In this document: one piece after another, positions 17,168 to 27,162 of the stretch
How the letters are laid out: each line of letters opens with the position of its first letter
Position numbering within the stretch: the first letter of the stretch is position 1
Assembly (NCBI GenBank): GCA_021776805.1
Contig: JAJFFD010000086.1
Location: 1-58,543 of the forward strand
Direction of reading: 5' to 3'
DNA from: Planctomycetota bacterium
Lineage (GTDB): Bacteria > Planctomycetota > UBA1135 > UBA2386
DNA length: 58,543 bases
The notes under the pieces: generated by a model
Told to the model about the DNA's origin: nothing
Database searches by the model: none
Seen by the model: the letters and a program-made list of their open reading frames with translations, nothing else
Made by a program: the position numbers and the translations under genes

Positions 17168-20049
17168 CGCTGGCCTCCAGTCATGCTTCCGTCCAGGTCG
17201 AGGGGATGTTTGAAGGCATGCAGGATCTTCTCCATGGGCAGACGGAAGACAGTCTCCGCAGCATTCTTGCAGTGTAGTTCCGGAGCTTGTTGCACCTGAC
17301 CAATGCAGGCGAAGTCCAGCTCATGCAGATTGGCTTCGAGGTCGGCGACCTTCGCGGCTTGCACTTCGATCAGGAAGCGGCACTGACTCTCGCTGAAGAG
17401 GATCTCTTCACTGCGTTCCAGTCCCTCTGCTTTGACTTGAGCGAGATCGATTTCGGCGCCCAGTCGACCGGCCAGGCACATCTCAGCGAGAGCGGCACCC
17501 AGTCCACCTTCGCTCAGATCGTGACAGGCTTCGACCGCCTTGGCCTGAATCGCACGGGCGACTCCATCCAGAACGGCCTTGCCATACTCCGCCTCGACAC
17601 GGGGAACGGATCGCCCGAGCTCGCCCTTGGTCTTCCAATACACCGAGCCGCCAAGCTCGCGCTTGCTGATTCCCACCAGGTAGAGCAGGTTGCCCGCCTG
17701 CTTCAGGTCCGAGCTCATGCTACGGGTGACGTCCGGAATGACCCCCATGGCGCTGACCAGAATGCAGCCGGGAATCGAGATCAGCCGATCGCCATCACGG
17801 AACTCGTTGTTGAGCGAGTCCTTGCCGGAGATGAAGGGTGTGCGGTAGGTCTGGGCGAGGTCACAGAGGGCGAGGGTAGCGCGCACCAGGCCGCCGAGGC
17901 GTTCTTCGTCCTCGCAGTTGCCCCAACAGTAGTTGTCCAGGATCGCCGTGTTCTCCGGGTCGCCGCCGGCGGAGACCAGATTGCGCATGGCCTCATCGAG
18001 TGCGCACTCGGCCATGGCCGCCGGGTCGATGCGGGAGTAGCGGGGGTTGAGTCCATTGGCGAGGACCAAGCCTCGCTTGGAACCGAGCTTGGGGGCGATC
18101 ACCGCCGCATCGGCGGGGCCGTCCGCAGCGGGTCCAACCAAGGGCTTGCCAGCAGCGCCGGCTTGAACCTCGTGGTCGTACTGGCGAATGATCCATTCCT
18201 TGCTGGCGACGTTGAAGTCGCTGAGCACTGCGAGGAGCGCCTCGCCCGGCTTGTCTTCCGCCGGCAGGTCCGGATCCTGGAGATCACTAGGCTTGTAGAC
18301 CGCCTGCCGTTCGCTGCGCGGCAGCCCCTCATGCAAGAACTCGAGATCAAGCTCACCATGCACGATGCCGGCGTGACGCAGGATGAGTTTGCCGGAGTCG
18401 TTGAACTTACCGATGGCGCTGGCCTCCACGTCCTCCTCCCGGCAGATCTGCAGAATCGCCGCCAGGTTCTCCGGTGGAACCGCCAGGACCATGCGCTCCT
18501 GGGCTTCGCTGATCCAGATCTCCCATGGGGAGAGACCCTGGTACTTGAGGGGGACCTCGGCGAGTTCGACTTCTGCACCCAGACCTTCGGCCATTTCGCC
18601 GACGGCCGATGAGTAGCCGCCCGCACCGCAATCGGTGATGGAGGAGAAGAGATTGGCGTCGCGGGCGCGTAGGACCGCATCCATGGCCTTGCGTTCGGTG
18701 ATTGGGTCACCGATCTGCACTGCACCGCTGGAGACCATCTCGCTCTCGCTGTGTAGCTCGAGGGACGAGAAGGTCGCGCCGTGGATACCGTCACGACCGG
18801 TGCGTCCGCCGATGCTCAAGATGACATCGCCAGGTCGGGCAGCCTTTTCGATCTTGTCGCGTGGCAAGATCCCCACGTTGCCCACGTAGACCAGAGGGTT
18901 GCCGACGAAGCCCGGGTCGAAGTGCACGGCGCCGTTGACCGTAGGAATGCCCATGGGGTTGCCGTAGTCGCGGACTCCCGCCACAACTCCGCGCAGGACT
19001 TGCATGGGGTGCAGGCAGCCCCTGGGGACCTCTTCCTGGGGCATGTCTATGGGGGCAAAGCAGAACACGTCGCTGCTCGCTACCGGGCGTGCAGCGAGGC
19101 CGGTGCCGAGTACATCTCGGATCACACCGCCCACGCCGGTGCCGGCGCCGCCAAAGGGCTCGATTGCTGAGGGATGGTTGTGGGTCTCGACCTTGATGCA
19201 GACAGCATCTTCCTCATCGAAGGCGATCACTCCTGCATTGTCGACGAAGACCGAGAGACAGAACTCGCGATCCAATTCCCTGGTGACCCGTCCGATGCTG
19301 TTCTTCAGGAGGTTGTCAATGAGCTTGCCTTCGAAGCGGATCTTGCCGGTGAGGGTCTTGTGCTTGCAGTGTTCGGACCATGTCTGGGCGATGGTCTCGA
19401 GTTCGATCTGGCGGGGTTCGCGGCCGAGCTGGCGATAGTGCTCCTGGATGCAGAGCATCTCGGCCCCATTCAGGGCGAGTCCGCCCTGGCGGCTGATCGT
19501 CAGGAGCGCGGCAGCGTCCAGATCACGGAGGTTGACATCGAGGACGCGCAGGTCCGCTTCGCCACCGGGTCCGGGGAGGGCGAGTGGAGTCTCCGCCACC
19601 AAGACCTCTTGAATTACCTCGTTGGCCAGGGCCTGCTCGGCCTTTTCCCGAAGGATCTCTGGGGAATGGTTCCCGGGGACCTCGAAGACTTGGTAGGTGC
19701 CGGTGGGGACCGCCGGAAGCTCGCAGTCTCGGAGGGTCCGTTGCAGGGAGATCGCTACGGAGTCGGTCACCCCCGGCCGAGGGATCACGCATATGCGGCC
19801 AGCCGGAGGGCGATGGACCTCGCCTGGCGGGATGATCTCGAATTCGTCGCAGACCGAGTCGGCGAGCACCTCGCTGGCGAAGCGCTGGACCTCTGCCGCG
19901 CTGAGCTCGCTGCCGATGAGATAACCGCGCAGGCAGCGCAGTTTCCCCTCCAGTGCCAGCCCAGCGGTCTTCAGGGCGAGTTCAGCCGAGTGGCCGGCGG
20001 GGTCGGGAAGGTTCGGCTTGGGTGCAACCTCAACGCGCCATGCGTCCAT
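17164..20049 (-). CDS. purL: Phosphoribosylformylglycinamidine synthase PurL with fused PurS-like N-terminus
   Basis: Converts FGAR, ATP and ammonia to FGAM. The ATG at 20049 gives 961 aa starting MDAWRVEVAPKPNLPDPAGH; 88 further in-frame codons upstream are low-complexity, overlap the accA leader and are rejected. Two PurS-like segments occupy about residues 3-75 and 85-150 (the second ending LANEVIQEVLV). The PurL core follows, with the WSEHCKHK signature at 224-231 and THNHPSAIEPFGGAGTGVGG for ATP binding. Separate PurQ exists downstream, so this is a PurS-PurL fusion rather than the 1300-aa PurL-PurQ form. It is divergent from accA. Confidence 0.95.
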   Translation of the reverse strand: MDAWRVEVAPKPNLPDPAGHSAELALKTAGLALEGKLRCLRGYLIGSELSAAEVQRFASEVLADSVCDEFEIIPPGEVHRPPAGRICVIPRPGVTDSVAISLQRTLRDCELPAVPTGTYQVFEVPGNHSPEILREKAEQALANEVIQEVLVAETPLALPGPGGEADLRVLDVNLRDLDAAALLTISRQGGLALNGAEMLCIQEHYRQLGREPRQIELETIAQTWSEHCKHKTLTGKIRFEGKLIDNLLKNSIGRVTRELDREFCLSVFVDNAGVIAFDEEDAVCIKVETHNHPSAIEPFGGAGTGVGGVIRDVLGTGLAARPVASSDVFCFAPIDMPQEEVPRGCLHPMQVLRGVVAGVRDYGNPMGIPTVNGAVHFDPGFVGNPLVYVGNVGILPRDKIEKAARPGDVILSIGGRTGRDGIHGATFSSLELHSESEMVSSGAVQIGDPITERKAMDAVLRARDANLFSSITDCGAGGYSSAVGEMAEGLGAEVELAEVPLKYQGLSPWEIWISEAQERMVLAVPPENLAAILQICREEDVEASAIGKFNDSGKLILRHAGIVHGELDLEFLHEGLPRSERQAVYKPSDLQDPDLPAEDKPGEALLAVLSDFNVASKEWIIRQYDHEVQAGAAGKPLVGPAADGPADAAVIAPKLGSKRGLVLANGLNPRYSRIDPAAMAECALDEAMRNLVSAGGDPENTAILDNYCWGNCEDEERLGGLVRATLALCDLAQTYRTPFISGKDSLNNEFRDGDRLISIPGCILVSAMGVIPDVTRSMSSDLKQAGNLLYLVGISKRELGGSVYWKTKGELGRSVPRVEAEYGKAVLDGVARAIQAKAVEACHDLSEGGLGAALAEMCLAGRLGAEIDLAQVKAEGLERSEEILFSESQCRFLIEVQAAKVADLEANLHELDFACIGQVQQAPELHCKNAAETVFRLPMEKILHAFKHPLDLDGSMTGGQR

Positions 20050-20154
20050 GGACAGAACATGCCGGGTCGAAGGGCCGGTAGCAAGCGTCCTTCCTGGGCC
20101 TGGTTTGACCCGAGCTGGCTTCCGGACAGAAGAAAACCCAGAAAGCCGAGCGGT

Positions 20155-20185
20155 GTTGCCCCGGCCTGCTATCCTCGCGGGCAAC
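20155..20185 (+). other. Hairpin in the accA leader
   Basis: GTTGCCC (20155-20161) and GGGCAAC (20179-20185) form a perfect 7-bp stem with a 17-nt loop, ending 12 nt before the accA GTG. It could influence accA translation or be chance in GC-rich DNA. Confidence 0.25.
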
Positions 20186-20197
20186 GAGAATCGCCCA

Positions 20198-21190
20198 GTG
20201 ACCGACGTGAATCCAAAAAGCGCCGACAACCATAGTCGTGGTCTCGTCTTCGAGCGTCCCCTCCTGGAAATGGAGGAGAAGATCGAAGAGCTCAAGCGCC
20301 TCGCGCGCACCACACACCTGGATCTGAACGGGGAAATCGTCGCCCTTCAAGAGCGCTTGAAGCGGCAGACCGCCGACGTCTATCAGAACCTATCCGCATG
20401 GGAGGAAGTCAGCGTCGCGCGGCATGCGGATCGACCCCTGACCTCCGACTACATCCAGATGATGCTCGATGACTTCACCGAGCTGCATGGCGATCGTCTC
20501 TACAAGGACGATCGGGCGATGGTCACCGGGCTCGCCAGCATGCGGGGCATGCGCTTCATGCTGATCGGACACCGCAAGGGCAAGACGGTGAAGGATCGGC
20601 TGGCCTGCAATTTTGGCTGTGCTCATCCCGAGGGCTACCGCAAGGCGCTCGCCAAGATGCGATTGGCAGAGAAGATGAAGCTGCCCATCGTCACCTTCAT
20701 CAACACCCCTGGCGCCTACCCCGGGATCGGTGCTGAGGAGCGCGGCCAGGCGGGGGCGATCGCCAGGAACATCCTCGAGATGTTCGCCATCAGGGTGCCC
20801 ATCATCGTCTTTGTGATCGGTGAGGGTGGCTCGGGTGGAGCTCTGGGCATCGGTGTGGGCGATCGTGTTGGGATTCTCGAACATTCATATTACTCGGTGA
20901 TCTCTCCCGAGGGCTGCGCGGCCATCCTTTGGAAGAGTGGCGAAAAAGCTCCCGAGGCCGCCGAGGCCTTGAATCTGACCAGCGCTCAACTTCTCAAGCA
21001 TGGTCTTGTCGACCATGTGATCCCCGAGCCTCTCGGGGGTGCGCACCGAGATCCACAGGCGACCGTGGAGGCGGTGGCTGAGCAGATCGTGCTCTGGCTG
21101 CAAGAGCTGAAATCGATGCCTGTCGAGACCCTTCTTGCCCAGCGGCATGAGAAATTCCGGCGCATGGGTAAGCCCCTAGGAAAGAAGTAG
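20198..21190 (+). CDS. accA: Acetyl-CoA carboxylase carboxyltransferase subunit alpha
   Basis: Alpha half of the carboxyltransferase that moves CO2 from biotin to acetyl-CoA for fatty acid synthesis. From a GTG start at 20198 (MTDVNPKSAD) it is 330 aa, close to the 319 aa of E. coli AccA; in-frame codons upstream to 20018 run through purL's 5' end and are not used. The N-terminal coiled coil FERPLLEMEEKIEELKRLA and the core stretches DRLYKDDRAMV, CNFGCAHPEGYRKALA, TPGAYPGIGAEERGQ and IGEGGSGGALG are diagnostic. AccB, AccC and AccD are not in the window. Two small lipoprotein genes follow in the same direction. Confidence 0.97.
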   Translation: MTDVNPKSADNHSRGLVFERPLLEMEEKIEELKRLARTTHLDLNGEIVALQERLKRQTADVYQNLSAWEEVSVARHADRPLTSDYIQMMLDDFTELHGDRLYKDDRAMVTGLASMRGMRFMLIGHRKGKTVKDRLACNFGCAHPEGYRKALAKMRLAEKMKLPIVTFINTPGAYPGIGAEERGQAGAIARNILEMFAIRVPIIVFVIGEGGSGGALGIGVGDRVGILEHSYYSVISPEGCAAILWKSGEKAPEAAEALNLTSAQLLKHGLVDHVIPEPLGGAHRDPQATVEAVAEQIVLWLQELKSMPVETLLAQRHEKFRRMGKPLGKK

Positions 21191-21196
21191 GACCCT

Positions 21197-21502
21197 ATGT
21201 GTTGGTTGCAGAGACTTCGCCCGGTGCTGATCGCTCTTCTCACGCTTGTGACCCTCAGTGCCTGTGCTTCCAGCGTGACTCGCCGGTTCAACGGTCCCGA
21301 GGATGCCTTCCTCTACGTGAACGGAATCGGCCTGGGCTCCTTCCCCAGGTATGTAAGCGTGGACTTCACCCATCTCCGGCGTGTGCTCGTGCAGGTGAGA
21401 CAAGTCGATCACGAACCTCTGGAAGTTTGGTACAGCGAGGCGGAGTTTCTCGCGATTGCCTCCGAAGGCGCGGCGCTCACAGTGAAGAGGTATGAGAAGT
21501 GA
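21197..21502 (+). CDS. Small lipoprotein of unknown function
   Basis: A 101-aa protein with a lipoprotein signal peptide (hydrophobic LIALLTLVTLSAC, Cys23 as the lipidation site). The mature part is about 79 aa, with GPEDAFLYVNGIGLGSFPRYV, suggesting a small beta domain. It starts 6 nt after accA, and its stop overlaps the next lipoprotein start as GTGA. I recognise no family. Both this and the next protein contain a GPED stretch (FNGPEDAFLY here, FKGPEDVFRL there), suggesting distant duplication. Confidence 0.65.
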   Translation: MCWLQRLRPVLIALLTLVTLSACASSVTRRFNGPEDAFLYVNGIGLGSFPRYVSVDFTHLRRVLVQVRQVDHEPLEVWYSEAEFLAIASEGAALTVKRYEK

Positions 21503-21876
21503 CTAGATCAGCGGTATGCCTGACTCTCCTCTGCCTCCTGCTTCCCGCCTGTGCCAGCGGCCCTGATAGGTTTGCCATTCAGGCCATCGATTCCTTTGGC
21601 CGCACGGTCCCCTGCCTCCTCCTATTGAATGATGAGGAGCCGCCGGTGCGCGACTTTGCGGTCTTCATCAACGGGCCTTCCTTGGTGCCCCTGGCTTTCA
21701 AGGGCCCGGAGGATGTCTTCAGGCTGCGCATGCTGCCGACCCGACTCGATGAGGAAGGGACTCCCTTGCTGCCATCGGCAGATCAGCCCAGCGACTTCCT
21801 GCCTGCCGAGCGGGTGATCGATGCCAGCGACGGCCGGAACCAGCTCTTCATCCTGCGGCGCCGAGACTCACGCTGA
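21499..21876 (+). CDS. Small lipoprotein of unknown function, coupled to the preceding one
   Basis: A 125-aa protein with signal peptide and lipobox LLPAC (Cys18). It begins with GTG in a GTGA overlap with the preceding stop. The mature region has FAIQAIDSFGRTVPCLLLLNDEEPPV (spread over about 30 residues) and FKGPEDVFRLRM, and a second Cys that could pair. It shares the GPED element with the upstream lipoprotein. Nothing links the pair to fatty acid synthesis beyond position after accA. Function unknown. Confidence 0.6.
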   Translation: MTRSAVCLTLLCLLLPACASGPDRFAIQAIDSFGRTVPCLLLLNDEEPPVRDFAVFINGPSLVPLAFKGPEDVFRLRMLPTRLDEEGTPLLPSADQPSDFLPAERVIDASDGRNQLFILRRRDSR

Positions 21877-22033
21877 GCGAGCGACCTGGCTCTGCCCTTG
21901 GGCCATGATACGCCGGACCGCAGCCGCTTGACGAAGTGGCAGCTCTTGCCCATCCTGGGCCAGGACCCATACTTGCAACATTGCTCTCACGACTGGCCCG
22001 CGTCCTGCGTAATCGTCGAAGCTCCTCACCAGC

Positions 22034-22705
22034 ATGACCGACCTGCCACAAACTGACTCTTCCTCAGCGAGGGGTGCCAGACCGAAGCCTGGCTCCGCTG
22101 CGCTGGAAAGCGCCCTGCCCAACGGCATCATGCCGCCGATCTTCGGCGAGGCGCCCTCGGCGGAGGTGAGTGATACGGAGTTGGTCCGTCTGGCTCTCGA
22201 GGGAGATGAGGACGCTTTTGCCGGACTGGTGTCGCGCTACTACCGGCGGGCATTTTGGATCGCCTACCACGTCCTCGGTCGCAGCGAGGATGCGCGCGAC
22301 GTGGTGCAAGAGGCCTTCGTCCGAGTGCATCGATCCCTGCATCGCTTCGATTTCGCTCGCAACTTCTACACCTGGTTCTACCGCATTGTCATGAATCTGG
22401 CGATCGATGCCCTGCGCAAGATCCGCAGCGCTAGAGCCGTCAATCTCGAGGAGACTGGCGATTGGGTGGACGCGGGGCAGAGCCCTTCAGAGCCTGTGGA
22501 GTTGCAGGAGACTCAGGGCCAAGTCTGGCATGTCCTCGAGCGCATGGACTCCAAGTTCAAGTCCGTGCTCGTGCTGCGCGACATTCATGGCATGAGCTGC
22601 CGTGAAATCGCGCCCATTCTCGATGTAACCCACGCGACCGTACGCTGGCGGCTGCATCGTGGACGGCAGATCTTCAGAGAACACTGGGAGCGCCTGGCGA
22701 CTTAG
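22034..22705 (+). CDS. ECF-type RNA polymerase sigma factor
   Basis: A 223-aa sigma-70 family factor of group 4. After a Pro/Ser/Ala-rich N-terminal extension of about 45 residues, region 2 runs from DTELVRLALEGDEDAF to FYRIVMNLAIDALRK, with the aromatic FYTWFYRIV typical of region 2.3-2.4. Region 4 (VLVLRDIHGMSCREIAPILDV...ATVRWRLHRGRQ) carries the HTH. Its gene is followed after 3 nt by a zinc-finger anti-sigma factor that should hold it at the membrane. Target promoters are not evident. Confidence 0.96.
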   Translation: MTDLPQTDSSSARGARPKPGSAALESALPNGIMPPIFGEAPSAEVSDTELVRLALEGDEDAFAGLVSRYYRRAFWIAYHVLGRSEDARDVVQEAFVRVHRSLHRFDFARNFYTWFYRIVMNLAIDALRKIRSARAVNLEETGDWVDAGQSPSEPVELQETQGQVWHVLERMDSKFKSVLVLRDIHGMSCREIAPILDVTHATVRWRLHRGRQIFREHWERLAT

Positions 22706-22708
22706 GAG

Positions 22709-23446
22709 ATGGCTGGGCTCAGAGGAGTAAGCTGCGAATCGGTGCGTGAGCGCCTCTCCCTCCTGCTCGGAGGCGATCTGCCTCTGGATGAGGATCGTCG
22801 GCTACGCAGTCACCTGCAGGACTGCCGGGATTGTCGACGGGAGCTCGGCGCCTGGATGCGGACCCGCAAGCTGCTCGCAGGACTCTCTCCGCGCGAGGGT
22901 ATGGGGCAGGAGTTCTTTGCCCAACTCAACAAGGACATCCTGCAGAGCCTGCGCCAAGAGAAGCGGCCGCTACTCGGCAGCGCCGCTCCCCGACGCTCAT
23001 GGCCACGAGCTACTGCGGCAGTGGCAGCCATGGCACTGTTTCTCATCGGTTTGAACTTCGGTCTCAGTGCGGGGGAGCCCGGCTCCAGCCTTCTGGACCG
23101 GCCGCCAATCAGCGAGTCCGACTTGGCACCGAGCATTCGCGATCCCTTCGCCAAGACCGTCCCGGTTGGCTACTCGATCGACCGCCAGGACTTGCCTTCG
23201 ACCCTGAGAGCGACCTTTGAACGTGCGGACAAGGAAGCCGAAGAGATCAGTGCCGAGGAGCGGGAGAGATTCATTCGCCGCTATGAGAAGCTGCGGATGA
23301 AGCGGAACTTGGAGTGTGGTGAAATCCCCTCAGATTCGGGGCTCAATCTCGAGCCCAGCGAGCGGGAATGCTGGGAGCTCCTCCGGAAGTGCCTGCAAGA
23401 GACCAGGAAGCGCGCCAAGGGCGAGGCTGTCCGGGGAAGGGACTGA
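22709..23446 (+). CDS. Membrane-anchored anti-sigma factor with zf-HC2 zinc finger
   Basis: A 245-aa regulator. The N-terminal anti-sigma domain has the H-x3-C-x2-C zinc motif HLQDCRDC (His35, Cys39, Cys42) after CESVRERLSLLLGGDLPLDE. One transmembrane helix lies near 101-121 (AVAAMALFLIGLNFGL). A charged extracytoplasmic tail of about 120 aa follows, rich in Glu and Arg and predicted helical (EEISAEERERFIRRYEKL). Position right after the sigma gene supports a cognate pair. The tail may sense an envelope signal; the HEAT/PDZ gene next downstream is a candidate partner. Confidence 0.92.
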   Translation: MAGLRGVSCESVRERLSLLLGGDLPLDEDRRLRSHLQDCRDCRRELGAWMRTRKLLAGLSPREGMGQEFFAQLNKDILQSLRQEKRPLLGSAAPRRSWPRATAAVAAMALFLIGLNFGLSAGEPGSSLLDRPPISESDLAPSIRDPFAKTVPVGYSIDRQDLPSTLRATFERADKEAEEISAEERERFIRRYEKLRMKRNLECGEIPSDSGLNLEPSERECWELLRKCLQETRKRAKGEAVRGRD

Positions 23447-23540
23447 GCAGGCCGGGAGTCTTGCTGACCGCTGAGCGTCCATGGCTCAAATGGGGGGGCG
23501 TCGCCCCTGGATAACCCGAGTCCTCTTTATGGAGATCGCA

Positions 23541-24692
23541 ATGAAGTTCCCTAGCACCCTCTGCTGGCTGCTGTCCGCCAGCCTCTGCGTCCCTGTGACG
23601 GCACAGGAAACCAAGAAGCTCGAGAAGGAGCCAAGTGCCAGCGAGCGCCAGGTTGAGATTAGGGGTTTGATCGAGAATCTGGGTTCCGAGCGCTATGCCA
23701 AGCGTCGTGCGGCGCAGGAAGGGTTGAAGGAGATCGGTCCGAAGGCTCTCGAGGCCCTAAAGCAAGCCGCCGAGGAGCATGCCGATACGGAGGTGCGCTG
23801 GCGGGCCAGGGATCTCATGGCAGAAATCGAAGCCGGCGATGAGGATCCCTTCAAGCGAGGTAGCTCACCTCTGGGTCTGCTGCGTTCGCGCGGTGACGAG
23901 AGCCTGGCAGAGATCATCGAGCGGCTCGACTTGGACTTTGATCTGCGCGGCCTGGACGATTTTGGCGACTTCCGCATCCAGATGCTCGATCTACAGGACC
24001 AGATGGGCCGGATGAACAAGCGTTTGGAATCTCAGTTGAAGAACCTCCAGTTCAATGGGCAGGGCTTTAGCTCTTCCGGAACTAGCGTCAAGATCGGCCC
24101 GGATGCCGTGCGTGTGGAGGTCAAAGAGAAGAACGCAGACGGCAGTGACCAGACCAAGGTCTATGAGGCTCCCGACATGGAGAGCTTTCGCGAGAAGTAT
24201 CCGGAGGTTGCCGAGCGCTACCTGAACAAGGCTGGCGTGTTCATGATCGGTCCCGATGACCTGCGTCTGAACTTCGGACCTGGACCCATTCGGCGCCTGG
24301 AGCGCAGTCCGGCGACACCCAGGGTCCGGAGCGAAGCGCACAAGGGTGCCCGCCTCGGCGTTTCCATTCAGTCTCTGGCGCCGGAAGTCGGTGAGTTCCT
24401 GGGATTGGAAGCCGGCCAGGGCTTGGTGGTCCGTGAGGTTCTAGACGACTCCTTGGCCGAGAGCCTGGCGATTCAGGAAGGCGATGTGATCACCGCGATC
24501 AATGGCGAGAGCATCTTCTCACCGGCTGACATCGCTCGGGTCCTCAAAGAGATCCCGCGGGGGGAGACCGTCAGGGTCAAGATCAACCGCAGAGGTGCAG
24601 AGCGGGAACTGCAAGCCGAGAAACTCGAGGATGCGGAGAAGCCCTCCCTGGAGAGGGTCGAGTCCAAGAAGCCCAAGACGGTGATCCGCTAA
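23541..24692 (+). CDS. Secreted HEAT-repeat/PDZ-domain protein
   Basis: A 383-aa exported protein. The ATG at 23541 is chosen because GGAG lies 6 nt upstream and the signal peptide (MKFPSTLCWLLSASLCVPVTA) starts there; in-frame ATGs at 23481 and 23529 are rejected. Two HEAT-like helices occupy about residues 35-95 (IRGLIENLGSERYAKRRAA). A central charged region follows. One PDZ domain spans about 278-365, with LGVSIQSLAPE, GLVVREVLDDS and GDVITAINGESI. There is no trypsin-like protease domain, so it is not HtrA itself. Following a sigma/anti-sigma pair, it may act in envelope stress signalling, which is inference. Confidence 0.85.
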   Translation: MKFPSTLCWLLSASLCVPVTAQETKKLEKEPSASERQVEIRGLIENLGSERYAKRRAAQEGLKEIGPKALEALKQAAEEHADTEVRWRARDLMAEIEAGDEDPFKRGSSPLGLLRSRGDESLAEIIERLDLDFDLRGLDDFGDFRIQMLDLQDQMGRMNKRLESQLKNLQFNGQGFSSSGTSVKIGPDAVRVEVKEKNADGSDQTKVYEAPDMESFREKYPEVAERYLNKAGVFMIGPDDLRLNFGPGPIRRLERSPATPRVRSEAHKGARLGVSIQSLAPEVGEFLGLEAGQGLVVREVLDDSLAESLAIQEGDVITAINGESIFSPADIARVLKEIPRGETVRVKINRRGAERELQAEKLEDAEKPSLERVESKKPKTVIR

Positions 24693-24725
24693 GCAGTGCT
24701 TGCCAAGCAGTGCTTGCTAAGCAGT
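24691..24725. repeat. Tandem 14-nt repeat in a convergent gene junction, candidate bidirectional terminator
   Basis: AAGCAGTGCTTGC is repeated twice in tandem plus a partial third copy (unit 14 nt). Each unit is itself almost palindromic, so copy 1 can pair with copy 2 (11 bp, one G-G mismatch, loop GCC). Both flanking stop codons lie inside the repeat: TAA of the PDZ gene (24690-24692) and TAG of rlmN (24717-24719 on the complement). There is no T-tract. Confidence 0.55.
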
Positions 24726-25747
24726 CCCCATGGCCAGGCGCAGCTGGCCGCAGGCCGCTGAGCGATCTGCGCCACGCTGCCGACGGAGGGTGACATTCAA
24801 TCCGCCGGCACGCAGGCGCTCGGCAAAGTTCTCAGCCGAGGCTTCCGAGGGTCGCTGCAGACCTGCGATGCGATCAACTGGGTTCCAGGGAATCAGGTTC
24901 ACCGTGCAGGGGAAGCCGTCCAGAGCTGCGATCATCGCCCTGGCATCTTCAATTCGGTCATTGCGGCCTCCGAGGAGGACCACTTCGAAGGTGACCTCTC
25001 TGCCCTTGCGTTCGAAGTAGCGCCTTGCTGAGGCGAGCAGCTCCGCCACGCTACAGCGCGCATGGGGGACCAGTTCCCGGCGCAGGTCTTCATCGGCCGC
25101 ATGGAGAGAGATCGCTAGGTTGTAGGCCGGCTCGGTCTCTGCGAACCGGTCGATCATCTTTGGATAGCCCGAACTACTCACGGTGATTCGCCGCGCCCCC
25201 AGATTGATGCCCTCTGGGTCATGGATGCGCGCCAGTGCCGGCAACAGCTCATCAAGGTTGAGCATTGGCTCGCCCATGCCCATGACAACAAGGTTGGTTA
25301 GCTTGCTCCCTCTTGGCAGTAGCTCCCGAGCCAACATCACTTGCTCGAGGATCTCCCCACGGGTCAGGTTGCGTCGCAGGCCATCGAGGCCCGAGGCGCA
25401 GAATACACAGCCCACTGGGCAGCCGACTTGCGTGGAGAGGCAGAGTGTCTGTCGCCGTCCCTCCGGAATGAGGACCGCTTCCACCGCTTCGCCATCGGAC
25501 AGCTGCACCAGCATCTTCCGAGTGCCATCTCGGCTGATGTCGACAGTCCCGAGTTGGCAGGATCTAAGGGAGTGCTCGGCAGCCAGGGATCCGAGAAGGG
25601 GCTTGGGAAGATTCCGGCAGTCCTCCCAGCTCTTGGCGCCGTGGCGGTAGAGCCAGTGCGAGATCTGGCGTGCCTGAAAGTCCTTGCCGCCGTGCTTGCG
25701 AATGAGCTCGAGGACCTGGCCGTCGTCACGCTCGGTGAGCGCGGAGA

Positions 25748-25751
<4 letters not shown>
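24717..25751 (-). CDS. rlmN: 23S rRNA (adenine-C2)-methyltransferase RlmN
   Basis: Radical SAM enzyme that methylates C2 of A2503 in 23S rRNA and also of A37 in some tRNAs. It is 344 aa, with the cluster motif CPVGCVFC, the [13 protein letters not shown] stretch typical of the family, and the C-terminal conserved Cys in [11 protein letters not shown] that forms the methyl-carrying adduct site. The N-terminal accessory domain ([14 protein letters not shown]) is present. Its start overlaps the clpX stop as ATGA. Convergent with the PDZ gene across a 24-nt repeat-filled junction. Confidence 0.96.
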
Positions 25752-27061
<1,310 letters not shown>

Positions 27062-27105
27062 GGATCGGTCTCAACTGCCTGCCCGACCTGGGCATATGGG
27101 CATGC

Positions 27106-27118
27106 GGCTATGATAGCC
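27106..27118. promoter_or_regulatory. Palindrome upstream of clpX, possible operator
   Basis: A perfect inverted repeat on the clpX coding strand, GGCTAT-C-ATAGCC, lies in the clpP-clpX gap. On the same strand a TTGACA is found at 27144-27139, but the spacing to a TATCAT within the palindrome is 23 nt, too long for a standard sigma-70 promoter. Confidence 0.3.
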
Positions 27119-27162
27119 AGACTTGTAGGTGAAGGGCCTGTCAATGACGGTTCGCTCGTGGA

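Noticed and set aside
17287..18612. A 441-codon open frame on the plus strand, opposite purL
   Set aside because: It is a shadow of purL produced by GC-rich third codon positions; the translation has no domain pattern. Similar shadows opposite ffh, mnmG, the GT4 gene, the TPR-alphaCTD gene and the actin-like gene were rejected for the same reason.
20050..20313. Upstream extension of purL by 88 codons
   Set aside because: The extension is Arg/Ser-rich low-complexity and overlaps the divergent accA leader; family sequence begins at the ATG at 20049.
27110..27144. Sigma-70 promoter with TTGACA and TATCAT upstream of clpX
   Set aside because: Spacer of 23 nt is outside the functional 15-19 range.
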